Shown piece by piece: positions 43,842 through 52,011 of a stretch of 64,000 bases of DNA. The position numbers and the translations under genes were made by a program. The first letter of the stretch is position 1, and each line of letters opens with the position of its first letter. The notes beneath the pieces are model-generated. The model searched no databases. It was not told where the DNA came from and was given only the letters and a program-made list of their open reading frames with translations. Source of the DNA: Variovorax sp. dw_308 (GTDB lineage Bacteria; Pseudomonadota; Gammaproteobacteria; Burkholderiales; Burkholderiaceae_C); assembly GCF_019207085.1 (NCBI RefSeq), contig NZ_JAATOM010000026.1:19755-83754 (forward strand), in the 5' to 3' direction.

Positions 43842-44327
43842 TCAGGGCGAGATGATGTCGAGTCTCGGGTAATAGCTGCGATAGCGCCTGGCATCGCGGG
43901 TCAGCAAGCGTAGCCCGTTTACCAGGGCGTGCGCACCGATGTAGAAATCCGGCAGCGGCGACCGCGCCCGCCCCGTTCCCGCGGCCGGCGCACTGCGGTA
44001 GGCGCGAAACGCTTGGCCGGCCAGGAACGCTGCATCCCAAGGCAGGGGTTCGCGCTTGAGTGGCAGGCCGGCGAGGGCGTCCTCCAGGTCGGATGCGCGT
44101 TCGAATCGGGGGCTGAGTTCCGCCAGGATCAGCGGATTGATGACGAGCGGGGCTTGTTGACCCAGGCGGTCGAGTTGGTCGAGCGACCACTCGGCCCATT
44201 GGGGATCGTCGGCCAGCACGTCGAGCAGCACGTTGCTGTCGACCAGCGTGGCCGACGGCCGGGCGAGATAGCGCGCGTCCGCCTCGGTTGCACGCGAAGC
44301 ACGCGTGCTAGTGCCAGTGTTAGCCAC
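43842..44327 (-). CDS. PIN-domain toxin (VapC family)
   Basis: 161 residues at most. Acidic PIN residues appear in order: D in LVDSNVLLDVLADD, E in ILAELSPRF, D in LPDFYIGAH and D in LLTRDARRY. VapC toxins are Mg-dependent ribonucleases. The first usable start is a GTG at 44327 that overlaps the antitoxin stop by 8 bp; about 28 residues then precede the usual PIN start, so a shorter start may be used. Paired with the AbrB-type antitoxin upstream. Confidence 0.85.
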   Translation of the reverse strand: MANTGTSTRASRATEADARYLARPSATLVDSNVLLDVLADDPQWAEWSLDQLDRLGQQAPLVINPLILAELSPRFERASDLEDALAGLPLKREPLPWDAAFLAGQAFRAYRSAPAAGTGRARSPLPDFYIGAHALVNGLRLLTRDARRYRSYYPRLDIISP

Positions 44328-44559
44328 GCAGGAAGCGCATGAACTCGTCGGTGCCCATGCCCTTGAATTGCGCCGCGGTGGCGGAGCCGCGCACGCGCTG
44401 GAAGGCACTGCGCACGGGCGAGATGGCGGCAGGCGACAGCCGCAAGACGACGTCGCCGTTGGCGCGCACTTCAAACTCGACTTCGCTGTGGGGATGCAGG
44501 CCTGCCTGCTCTCGCACCGCCTGCGGGATCGTGACCTGTCCTTTACTCGTGATCTTCAT
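44320..44559 (-). CDS. AbrB/MazE-type antitoxin (VapB)
   Basis: 79 residues. The swapped-hairpin DNA-binding fold is seen in MKITSKGQVTIPQAVREQAG and SEVEFEVRANGDVVLRL. The C-terminal helix (TDEFMRFLRG) should bind the toxin. It overlaps the toxin gene and is preceded by an inverted-repeat operator (44571-44598), consistent with autoregulation. Confidence 0.9.
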   Translation of the reverse strand: MKITSKGQVTIPQAVREQAGLHPHSEVEFEVRANGDVVLRLSPAAISPVRSAFQRVRGSATAAQFKGMGTDEFMRFLRG

Positions 44560-44570
44560 GGCTTCCCTGT

Positions 44571-44598
44571 TTCTTACTGGCAGAGGTAAGAATCTTAC
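44571..44598. promoter_or_regulatory. Probable VapBC operator
   Basis: TTCTTAC (44571-44577) and GTAAGAA (44586-44592) form a 7-bp inverted repeat with an 8-bp spacer, and TCTTAC repeats again at 44593-44598. It begins 11 bp upstream of the antitoxin ATG, the normal position of an AbrB-type operator. Confidence 0.55.
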
Positions 44599-44691
44599 GG
44601 ATCGCGTCGTGCGCAGGCAAGCCGTCTTTCGCTCGCCGCATAGGTTGTTTGCTGACAGCCACGGAAACGTCTTCGCGCCCACAATGGACCG

Positions 44692-45030
44692 ATGCGAACT
44701 TCCCTCAGTTTCCTGATCTGCATCGCCACAGCATGTGGCAGTGTTTTTGCCGATGAAGTCAAACTCCCCGTTGAAAGCGGCGACAAGGGCACCGTCTACG
44801 TCAGCCCCAATGTCAACTCCACCGAGGACTCGGTGAACACCAAGGGCGCGACTGTGGGTGTGGAGCGCCCCGATGGCAGCAAGACCTTCGGCGGCATGGA
44901 CACCTCGGGGGAAAAAACGAGCTATTCGGCAGGCGCCGAGACGGGCGGCAAGACCTCGTTCTCGGTCGAGGCCCATTCGGACGGCAAGAACAACACCGGC
45001 GCCAAGGCCGGCGTGAAGATCAAGTACTGA
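44692..45030 (+). CDS. Small secreted protein of unknown function
   Basis: 112 residues. The signal peptide MRTSLSFLICIATACGSVFA ends near residue 20. The mature chain is Gly/Ser/Thr/Lys-rich and repetitive in style (GGMDTSGEKTSYSAG, then GGKTSFSVEAHSDGKNN), likely beta-rich or disordered. No family recognised. Divergent from vapBC. A palindromic repeat lies just after it. Confidence 0.65.
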   Translation: MRTSLSFLICIATACGSVFADEVKLPVESGDKGTVYVSPNVNSTEDSVNTKGATVGVERPDGSKTFGGMDTSGEKTSYSAGAETGGKTSFSVEAHSDGKNNTGAKAGVKIKY

Positions 45031-45053
45031 AGCTCCCAGGTCCAGGCTGCGCC

Positions 45054-45098
45054 TGCCCCCCGAGGGGTCAAGTCGAGCTGGCTAAGCCACATCGACTG
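45054..45098. repeat. Palindromic repeat, intergenic copy
   Basis: CCCCCC-GA-GGGG followed by AGTCGA ... TCGACT around TGGC-TAA-GCCA, the same design as at 36224-36275. It lies between two converging genes and may act as a transcript end. Confidence 0.75.
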
Positions 45099-45108
45099 GA
45101 GAGCCCGG

Positions 45109-45654
45109 CTACTTCTTGATCAGCTTCACCGCGTCCAGCATCTTCTCGACATGCTTGAACGGATTCAGGCTCTGGTAGTACGTGACCACGGTGCCGTTCG
45201 GCGCAATCACATACGAAATGCGATTCGCATATTCGGGCCGCGTCTGCATGACGGCGTCGAAGGACTGGGTGATGTTCCGCGTCTCGTCCGAAGCCACCGG
45301 GAACTTGCCCTGGCAGGACTGGTTGGAGAACTTCGACAGCGTCTCCATGTCGTCGGTCGACACGCCGATCACCGAGGTGTTCAGCGCGGCGAACTGCTCC
45401 ATCGCGTCGGCGAAGGCATGCGCCTCGATCGAGCAACCCACTGAAAAGGCGGCAGGGAAGAAATACACCACGACCGGCCCCTTGGCCAGCGCGTCCTGCA
45501 GCGAATACGTGAAGGGCTTGCCGGCCAGCGCGGCTGGGGCGGTGAACGGGGGCACCTTCTGTCCCACGTCCAGTGCTCCGGCGGCTGGCATGGCAAACCC
45601 GATTGCGAGCATCATCGGCACCCAGGCAAGCAACCGGTCGAATCGCAAGGTCAT
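45109..45654 (-). CDS. Periplasmic peroxiredoxin (AhpC/TSA, PrxQ-like)
   Basis: 181 residues. The signal peptide ends in MPAAGA near residue 28. The peroxidatic Cys is in FSVGCSIEAHAF, followed by GVSTDDMETLSKF, the standard thioredoxin-fold layout; only one other Cys (SNQSCQGKF) could resolve it. It reduces peroxides outside the cytoplasm. ATG 45654 has GAAGGAA 7 nt upstream. Divergent, 19 bp from the phospholipase D gene. Confidence 0.85.
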   Translation of the reverse strand: MTLRFDRLLAWVPMMLAIGFAMPAAGALDVGQKVPPFTAPAALAGKPFTYSLQDALAKGPVVVYFFPAAFSVGCSIEAHAFADAMEQFAALNTSVIGVSTDDMETLSKFSNQSCQGKFPVASDETRNITQSFDAVMQTRPEYANRISYVIAPNGTVVTYYQSLNPFKHVEKMLDAVKLIKK

Positions 45655-45673
45655 GGTCAATTCCTTCAGGCAG

Positions 45674-47266
45674 ATGGACGCAATCATATTTCGCTACTTT
45701 TTGCACCGCTGCATCGGGGTCTTGCTGGCCGTGGGCATGGCGGCGTTCCTCACGGCCTGTGGCACGCTGCCGCAGCGCAGCGTGACGCCGGTGGCCGCCG
45801 CGCTCGCGCCCAGCTCCGACACGGTGCTCGCAAAGATCGTGGCTGCATCCACGCCGCCGGGCGAGCATTCCGGCTTTCGGCTGATGCCGCTGGGCGTCTA
45901 CTCGCTCGACGCCCGTATCCAACTGGCCCGGCGCGCGCAGCGCTCGCTGGACCTGCAGTACTACGTGTTCGAGAACGATGGCGCCGGCGGCTTGCTGCTG
46001 CGTTCGCTCAAGGAAGCAGCCCTGCGCGGCGTGCGCGTGCGGCTGCTGGTCGATGACCTCTACACGGCGCATACGGACCAGTTGCTGCTGGCGCTGTCGG
46101 CCACACCGAACATCGAGGTGCGGCTGTTCAACCCGTTCTGCTGCGCGCGCGGCAGCCTGGCCGGGCGCTTCGCGGCCTCGGCGTCGGACATCCCGCGGCT
46201 CAACCACCGCATGCACAACAAGCTCTTCATTGCCGATGGCGTGATGGCCCTGGCCGGTGGACGCAACATCGCCGACGAATATTTCGTGCTCAACGATGCG
46301 ACCAACTTCGTCGACATGGATGCGCTCATGGTCGGCAAGGTCGTCCCGCAACTCGAGGGCATCTACGACGCGTACTGGAACAGCGACGTGGTCTACCCGA
46401 TCGCCGACATCGTCAAGCCGCAACGGGGTCGCAGCGCGATGATCGAGGATTTCGACCAGCGTGTCGGGATGCGCGCCCGACGGCCCAGGATCGTGTTGCC
46501 GGCGACGGACGTGCTCGGCTACGGGCCGATTGGCGAGGAACTCGATGCCGGCCGCATCGGCCTGCTGTGGGGCCCCGCGAACGCGGTTGCCGACCCGCCC
46601 ACCAAGCTGCGCTACATGTCGGACGACGAGGCACTGGCCACCAGCGTCACCATGCGCTTCTGGTCGCAACTGCTCATCGCCGACAACGAGGTGCAACTGA
46701 CCTCGCCCTACCTGGTGCCGGGGGAGAAGGGCATGGAGGCTTTCGAGGCGCTGCGCAAGCGCAACGTGAGCGTGACGCTGTTGACCAACTCGCTCGCAGC
46801 CAACGATGAACCGCTGGTGCACAGCGGCTATGCACGCTATCGCGAACGGCTGCTGGAATCGGGCTGCGACCTCTATGAGCTGAGCCCGGCGCGCACCACG
46901 AAAAACCAGCGGCTCGACATGTTCGGCAAGTCGCTCGGCCGCCTGCATGCGAAGACCGCGGTGGTCGACAAGCGCAAGCTGTTCATCGGCTCCGTCAACC
47001 TCGATCCGCGTTCTGCCAACGACAACACCGAGCTCGGCATCATGGTCGACAGCCCGCAGTTGGCGCGCGAACTGCTGCGCATCATCAACATCAGCAAGCT
47101 GGAGAGTGCCTATCGCCTGCGATGGGTGACCAACAAGCGCACCATCGAATGGCTGTCGATGGACGAAGACAAGGAAGTGGTTATCACCTACGAACCGGAA
47201 TCGACCTGGCTGCAACGCCTCAAGATCGACCTGCTCGGGCCGCTGGTGCCGGAGGCCCTGCTATAG
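45674..47266 (+). CDS. Phospholipase D / cardiolipin-synthase-like lipoprotein
   Basis: 530 residues. Lipobox LTAC (C29). Two HKD motifs: HNKLFIADGVMALAGGRN and HAKTAVVDKRKLFIGSVN, each with the following GG/GS-N. The layout resembles ClsC (YmdC)-type enzymes, which make cardiolipin from phosphatidylglycerol and phosphatidylethanolamine. The start ATG at 45674 gives a plausible leader; the gap to the divergent peroxiredoxin is 19 bp, so promoters overlap the neighbours' coding regions. Confidence 0.85.
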   Translation: MDAIIFRYFLHRCIGVLLAVGMAAFLTACGTLPQRSVTPVAAALAPSSDTVLAKIVAASTPPGEHSGFRLMPLGVYSLDARIQLARRAQRSLDLQYYVFENDGAGGLLLRSLKEAALRGVRVRLLVDDLYTAHTDQLLLALSATPNIEVRLFNPFCCARGSLAGRFAASASDIPRLNHRMHNKLFIADGVMALAGGRNIADEYFVLNDATNFVDMDALMVGKVVPQLEGIYDAYWNSDVVYPIADIVKPQRGRSAMIEDFDQRVGMRARRPRIVLPATDVLGYGPIGEELDAGRIGLLWGPANAVADPPTKLRYMSDDEALATSVTMRFWSQLLIADNEVQLTSPYLVPGEKGMEAFEALRKRNVSVTLLTNSLAANDEPLVHSGYARYRERLLESGCDLYELSPARTTKNQRLDMFGKSLGRLHAKTAVVDKRKLFIGSVNLDPRSANDNTELGIMVDSPQLARELLRIINISKLESAYRLRWVTNKRTIEWLSMDEDKEVVITYEPESTWLQRLKIDLLGPLVPEALL

Positions 47267-47363
47267 CGGCTGTGGATGCGCAGCCAGGAGGTGGTGCACC
47301 CTGCCGGTGGGGCAGAGAGGAATGGGCGCGTGGCGCCGGGTTGCGCTGCGTGGCTTTCGTGGC

Positions 47364-48035
47364 TCAGCCGCCCAGCGCCGTGATCGCCGCGACCAGGACA
47401 GTGCCCAGGCCCGCCATCATCAGCCCGGCTTTCCAACTGCCGTAACCGGCGTACCGACCCAGCGCGAAGCCGCCGAAGAACAGCATCGCCAGCGCAATGA
47501 TGCGGGACACCGTCCTGGCCGTCACCACGTCCTGGATCAGCGCGAAGGGCAGCACCACCGGGAAGGTCGCCGCCACCACGATCAGGAAGATCGCCAGCGC
47601 GGCGAGCAGGTCCCCCCTGTACAGCGTCGTTCGTTCCGGGATGCGGGGAAGGGCCGCGATCCGGCCGCGGATCGCATCGAGCTCCGCCGCCGTCATGAAT
47701 TGCGCCCCGACCGCCGACACGGCACCGGCGATCAACGCGCGACCGGCCTGCGCGTCCGCAGTGCTTCGGACCGCGCGCAGCAACGAGATCCATCGCCCGC
47801 GATCGGTGACCGTGCGCACCAGGTACATGACGGCGTCGACAAGGCCCCAGGCAAGGTTGCAGCCCAGGGCCGCGGCGAACATCTTGTGCAGATCCTCGCG
47901 CCCCGAGTCCGCCACGGACACCGCGCCCACGAAGGTGAGCGCCATGAACAAGCCGAACAGCATCTCCGCCACGCGGTCGATCGGACTCAACACAGGCGCC
48001 CGCATCATTTCCTCGTCGTACATCGGGTCGGTCAT
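47364..48035 (-). CDS. VIT1/CCC1-like membrane protein
   Basis: 223 residues with about five hydrophobic helices. MLFGLFMALTFVGAVSVADSG and GCNLAWGLVDAVMYLV resemble the first helices of the VIT1/CCC1 iron/manganese transporter family, and a polar middle (residues about 85-140) replaces the usual cytoplasmic metal domain. Transport is inferred, not shown. ATG 48035 is 7 bp after the usp stop, so the two are an operon that starts at the FNR-type site 48576-48589. Confidence 0.65.
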   Translation of the reverse strand: MTDPMYDEEMMRAPVLSPIDRVAEMLFGLFMALTFVGAVSVADSGREDLHKMFAAALGCNLAWGLVDAVMYLVRTVTDRGRWISLLRAVRSTADAQAGRALIAGAVSAVGAQFMTAAELDAIRGRIAALPRIPERTTLYRGDLLAALAIFLIVVAATFPVVLPFALIQDVVTARTVSRIIALAMLFFGGFALGRYAGYGSWKAGLMMAGLGTVLVAAITALGG

Positions 48036-48042
48036 GGCCTGC

Positions 48043-48510
48043 TCACTGATCCTTTGTGGCTGGCGGGCGAGCGGCCTGCACAAGCAGCACCGGCACCGGT
48101 GCGGCGCCCATGATCTCCTGTGCATCGCTGCCCCACAGCATCCTCTCGATGCCACGGCGACCCCGCGTTCCGACCACGATGAGATCCGCCTCCCAGTCCC
48201 GGGCCTCCTCCACAACCACGTCCGATATCCGCCCGCCCAGCAAGGCCAGCAACTTCGACTCGACCTTGACGCCGGCGCGTTCCGCCCGCTCGCAGCCCTG
48301 TGCCAGCAGCGCCTGGCCCTCCTGCTCGATGCTTCCCAGCAGCTTCATGTAGGTGTCGTCGCTTGTAAAGCCGGTCCTGCGGTAGAAGTGGTCGGCGACA
48401 TGAACGATCTCCAGCGTCGCGCCGACGGACATGCCCACGCGCACCGCTTCGTCCAGGCCATGCAACGAAGCGTCGCTGCCATCGAAGGGGACAAGAATTC
48501 GCTGGTACAT
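48043..48510 (-). CDS. Universal stress protein UspA family
   Basis: 155 residues. N-terminal MYQRILVPFDGSDASLHGL and the ATP-binding GxxGxRG-(9x)-G-S motif (LIVVGTRGRRGIERMLWGS) show an ATP-binding Usp. Start ATG 48510. The FNR-like box lies 66 bp upstream, so low-oxygen control is likely. First gene of the usp-VIT pair. Confidence 0.92.
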   Translation of the reverse strand: MYQRILVPFDGSDASLHGLDEAVRVGMSVGATLEIVHVADHFYRRTGFTSDDTYMKLLGSIEQEGQALLAQGCERAERAGVKVESKLLALLGGRISDVVVEEARDWEADLIVVGTRGRRGIERMLWGSDAQEIMGAAPVPVLLVQAARPPATKDQ

Positions 48511-48575
48511 CGCACCCCCTTGCGTCCCACGCGACCGGATCAGCCATAGTTTGCGTGCTCGCATGCCGCGGCGAG

Positions 48576-48589
48576 TTGACTTGCCTCAA
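48576..48589 (-). promoter_or_regulatory. FNR-type box upstream of usp
   Basis: TTGACTTGCCTCAA matches TTGA-N6-TCAA. Its centre is about 72 nt before the usp ATG, so a class II promoter would start transcription about 30 nt before the gene. The -10 (about 48548-48553) is weak by eye. Confidence 0.6.
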
Positions 48590-48624
48590 CTTGCCGCGCG
48601 CGGCGTGAGCTTCATGGTCACGAC

Positions 48625-48638
48625 TTGAGAATCCTCAA
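48625..48638 (+). promoter_or_regulatory. FNR-type box upstream of the DUF3302 operon
   Basis: TTGAGAATCCTCAA matches TTGA-N6-TCAA. TAGCAT at 48660-48665, 21 bp downstream, fits a -10 of a class II FNR promoter. The proposed start codon is at 48692. Confidence 0.65.
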
Positions 48639-48691
48639 TTGCTTCGTCCGCTTCATCCCTAGCATTTGCCGAATCGCCATGGAAGGGTCAG

Positions 48692-49276
48692 GTGCTGGGT
48701 ATGAAAAGCTGGTCAAGGGGTCGGACTCCAACGGGGCTGGCACTCCCGTCCTTCGTGATGTGCATGGCAGCACTTGCCATGCCGGGGGAGGCGAACGCAT
48801 CGTTCCTGCCGCCCGAGCAAATGGGCGCGGCAGCGACGGGCCTGGCCTGGTTCATCATCGTCGTCATCCCGATTGCCGGGATCGTGCTGTTCTGGCTGGT
48901 GCACGTCATGCCGGAGAAGATCGCGCACAAGAAGCACCACCCCCAGCGCGACGCCATCAAGGTCCTGTGCCTGCTGTCGCTGTTCTTCGGCGGCATGCTG
49001 TGGCCGCTGGCCTGGTTGTGGGCCTACGTGAAGCCTGTGGGCTATCGGGCGGCGTACGGCACCGAGAAGCACGAGGACTATTTCCACGAGCAGGGCGAGA
49101 AGGCCGCAACGGGGCAACTGCTGGAACATGACATCGCGCACCTGCGCGATGAACTCGATGCCATGGACGCCCGGGGCGCCCTGACCGCGGAACTCAAGCA
49201 GCTGCGCAGGGACCTGGCCGCGCTCGACCCGCGCGCGGGCGACGCGACGACGGTCGCAGGAAACGCGAGCACCTGA
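48692..49276 (+). CDS. DUF3302 membrane protein (YiaW-like)
   Basis: 194 residues. Leader-like N terminus, then helices GLAWFIIVVIPIAGIVLFWLV and VLCLLSLFFGGMLWPLAWLW separated by a basic loop (EKIAHKKHHPQRDA), then a charged coiled-coil tail (HLRDELDAMDARGALTAEL). DUF3302 proteins are encoded beside an HlyD-family protein (E. coli YiaW-YiaV). The start is GTG 48692 (AAGG 7 nt upstream) or ATG 48701. Its last base is the first base of the next gene. Confidence 0.8.
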   Translation: MLGMKSWSRGRTPTGLALPSFVMCMAALAMPGEANASFLPPEQMGAAATGLAWFIIVVIPIAGIVLFWLVHVMPEKIAHKKHHPQRDAIKVLCLLSLFFGGMLWPLAWLWAYVKPVGYRAAYGTEKHEDYFHEQGEKAATGQLLEHDIAHLRDELDAMDARGALTAELKQLRRDLAALDPRAGDATTVAGNAST

Positions 49277-50499
49277 TGGAAGCACTGCTGCTCGGCATCT
49301 ACGCCTTCTTCGTCTGGCTCTTCTTCATCAAGCTGAAGTGGCTTCCGTGGAACACCGCCACGCAAGTGACGGTGGTGATCATTCCGATCGTGGCGCTGAC
49401 CGCGATGATCCTCACGCTCAACGTCGTCGCGCCGTCGACTTCCGATGTCCGTGTCTTCAAGTACGTGGTGCAGATCGTGCCGCAGGTGCGCGGGCGGGTG
49501 CTCGAAGTGCCGGTGGAGCCCAACCGGCTGGTAAAGAAGGGCGAGCTTCTGTTCCGCATCGACCCGACCCAGTACGAGAACGAACTCAACGCGGCCAAGG
49601 CGAGGCTTGCCGCGGACGAAGCGAAGTTCGCGCAGGCGGGTGCGGCCCTGATCGACGCTTCCGCCGGGGCGCGGCAATTGCAGGAGCAACTCAAGGCCGC
49701 CACCGGACAGGTCAGTTCGCTGCAGCCCAGGCTGGAACTGGCCCGGATGCGCGTGCGGCAGAACCGCGAGCTGGTCTCCACCGGCGCGGGTGACCGGTTT
49801 GCGCTCGAGCAGGCCGAGTCCAACCTGGCCGATCTGCAGGGCCAGATCGCGACGTCCGCCGCGAACGAGGCGCAGGTGACGCAGAAGCTGTCCGGACGGG
49901 TCAACGGCGAACAGGCCTCGGTCGCGTCCGCGCGGGCCCAGCTCGCGACGGCGAAGGCGCAGGTCGACATCAGCCGGGCCGACCTCGGCACCGCGCAATG
50001 GAATCTTGACCAGACGACCATGTACGCGCCGTCCGATGGCTACGCGATCAATGTCCAGTTGCGCCCGGGCTCCTACGTGGTCGCGGTGCCGCTCGCGCCC
50101 GCGATGACCTTTGTCGAGGAAACCTACCAGGTGATCGCGCTCTACACGCAGAACGAGTTGCGCCTGGTCGAGCCCGGCAACCGGGCGGAGTTCACCCTCA
50201 GGACCCACGCGGGCCAGGTGATCCAGGCGAAGGTCGACTCCATCGTCTGGGCGCAGGGCCAGGGCCAGATGACGCCGTCCGGCGCGGTGCCGCAGACCGG
50301 TGCCTATCCGCAGGTGCCGGGACGCTTCCCGGTCAAGCTCATCGTCGACGACAAGGACGCCGCCAACCTGTTCCTGGCGGCCGGGGCGGAGGGCGACGGC
50401 GCGATCTACACCGACCATGTCGAGATGATCCACGTCGTGCGAATGGTGATCCTTCGCGTCGGCGCAATCACCAACTACATCGTGCCGAAGCTGCATTGA
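49276..50499 (+). CDS. HlyD-family membrane fusion protein (YiaV-like)
   Basis: 407 residues. Two N-terminal membrane helices, then the lipoyl-type half motif VRGRVLEVPVEPNRLVKKGELLFRI, a long coiled coil (about 105-215), and the second half motif TTMYAPSDGYAINVQL. These adaptors link an inner-membrane component to an outer-membrane channel. No classical ABC, MFS or RND pump is present; the DUF3302 protein is the only inner-membrane partner. It overlaps both neighbours by a base or so (TGATG with the next gene). Confidence 0.88.
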   Translation: MEALLLGIYAFFVWLFFIKLKWLPWNTATQVTVVIIPIVALTAMILTLNVVAPSTSDVRVFKYVVQIVPQVRGRVLEVPVEPNRLVKKGELLFRIDPTQYENELNAAKARLAADEAKFAQAGAALIDASAGARQLQEQLKAATGQVSSLQPRLELARMRVRQNRELVSTGAGDRFALEQAESNLADLQGQIATSAANEAQVTQKLSGRVNGEQASVASARAQLATAKAQVDISRADLGTAQWNLDQTTMYAPSDGYAINVQLRPGSYVVAVPLAPAMTFVEETYQVIALYTQNELRLVEPGNRAEFTLRTHAGQVIQAKVDSIVWAQGQGQMTPSGAVPQTGAYPQVPGRFPVKLIVDDKDAANLFLAAGAEGDGAIYTDHVEMIHVVRMVILRVGAITNYIVPKLH

Positions 50500-51926
50500 T
50501 GCGCACGACTTCGCTCCACCGACGAATGCACCGGCGACTGGCCGCGACGGCACTGCTGGTCGCACTGTCGGGCTGTGCGCTCAAGTCCCCGCCAACCACC
50601 GCCGACCTGCAGCAGGAAGTGTTGCCGCAGGGGCCGGTGCCGGCGGCGTTCAAGGCCGGCGCAGGTGTCGCGGCACCGGTGGCCGACGGCTGGCTCGCTT
50701 CCTTCGGCGAGCCGGGCCTGACGGCGCTCGTCAACGAAGCCCTGGTCTACAACGCCGACCTGCGGGTGGCGGCGGCGCGCGTCGAGCAGGCGGCCGGGTA
50801 CGTCAAGGTCGCCTCGGGTGCGCTGCTTCCCTCGGTGGCGGCGGTTGGCATCGGCGGCGGCAAGTCGGGCGGCGGCGGCGGGCTGGACGGCGTGTTCCTG
50901 AATGCGTCGCTGGAGCTCGACGTCTGGGGCCGCTTGCGCTATGGACGGGCGGCGGCCCAGGCACAGTCCGCGTCCGCCGAGGCCGATTTCGCCTATGCGC
51001 GCCAGTCACTGGCCGCCACCGTGGCCAAGGCCTGGTTCCTTGCGGTCCAGTCCGGGCTGCAGAGGGCGATCGCGAAGGATGCCCTGGCCTCTGGCGAATC
51101 GCTTCTTGGCATATCCCAGGATCGATTGCGGGTGGGCAACGGCAACTCGCAGGTCGTGGCGCAGGCGCGCGCGAGCGTGGGCTCCTATCGCGACACGCTG
51201 AAGCAGGTCGAATACGGGCGCGAGCAGGCGCTGCGCGCGCTCGAACTCCTGGTCGGGCGCTATCCGTCAGCGGAGATCGGGGTGGCGGACAGGCTCTCGC
51301 CGGTGCCGCCGCCCGTACCGGTGGGCATGCCTTCGGAATTGCTGGAGCGCCGGCCCGACCTGGTGGCGGCCGAGCGACGCGTCGCGGTCGCGTTCGCGCG
51401 CGTCGGCGAAGCGAAGGCGGCGCAACTCCCGAGGATCAGCCTGACGGCGGGCGGCAGCAATGTGTCGAGCGAACTGATCGAGCTGAAGGACGTCAGCAGC
51501 CCGGTCTGGAGCCTCGGGGCCAACATCATCGCGCCGCTCTACCAGGGCGGCACATTGCGTGCGCAGGTCGAGATTCGCTCTGCCGAGCAGAAGCAGGCTG
51601 TCGCCGAGTACGCGCGCGCCGGCCAGCGGGCGTTCGGCGAGGTCGAGAGCGCGCTGGGCGCGGAGGCCTCGCTGCGCGAACGCCAGGCCGTCCTCGAGGC
51701 GGCTGTCCGCGACTACGACCAGGCTCTGGCGCTGGCCCGGATCCAGTACCGCGTGGGGTCCGTCGACTTGCGCGCGGTCGAGCAGAACCAGCTGGCGCTC
51801 TATTCGGCGCGCACCTTGTACCTGCAGGTGCAGTCCGAGCAGTTGGCCCAGCGCACCAACCTGTATCTGGCCCTGGGCGGCGGCTTCGACCTGCCGGCCA
51901 TGACAGCGGCGGCAGCGCCACCATGA
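50499..51926 (+). CDS. Outer-membrane factor lipoprotein, NodT family
   Basis: 475 residues. Lipobox LSGC (C26). Two TolC-like repeats of helical pairs with conserved DLRVAAARVEQAAGYVKV, ELDVWGRLRYGRAAAQAQ and LLERRPDLVAAERRV. It should form the outer-membrane duct for the HlyD protein encoded upstream. The stop is 4 bp before an FNR-type box that begins the next transcript. Confidence 0.9.
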   Translation: MRTTSLHRRMHRRLAATALLVALSGCALKSPPTTADLQQEVLPQGPVPAAFKAGAGVAAPVADGWLASFGEPGLTALVNEALVYNADLRVAAARVEQAAGYVKVASGALLPSVAAVGIGGGKSGGGGGLDGVFLNASLELDVWGRLRYGRAAAQAQSASAEADFAYARQSLAATVAKAWFLAVQSGLQRAIAKDALASGESLLGISQDRLRVGNGNSQVVAQARASVGSYRDTLKQVEYGREQALRALELLVGRYPSAEIGVADRLSPVPPPVPVGMPSELLERRPDLVAAERRVAVAFARVGEAKAAQLPRISLTAGGSNVSSELIELKDVSSPVWSLGANIIAPLYQGGTLRAQVEIRSAEQKQAVAEYARAGQRAFGEVESALGAEASLRERQAVLEAAVRDYDQALALARIQYRVGSVDLRAVEQNQLALYSARTLYLQVQSEQLAQRTNLYLALGGGFDLPAMTAAAAPP

Positions 51927-51930
51927 AGCC

Positions 51931-51944
51931 TTGATTGCAGTCAA
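51931..51944 (+). promoter_or_regulatory. FNR-type box upstream of the DUF3141-ackA-fabI operon
   Basis: TTGATTGCAGTCAA fits TTGA-N6-TCAA. CACAAT at 51967-51972 lies 22 bp downstream, a plausible -10, and the start codon is at 52012. Confidence 0.7.
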
Positions 51945-52011
51945 CGACGTTTCATCATCGCGTTCACACAATGGCAATGAGATCCGCCGGTGCGGGTCCG
52001 GAGAATTCACC

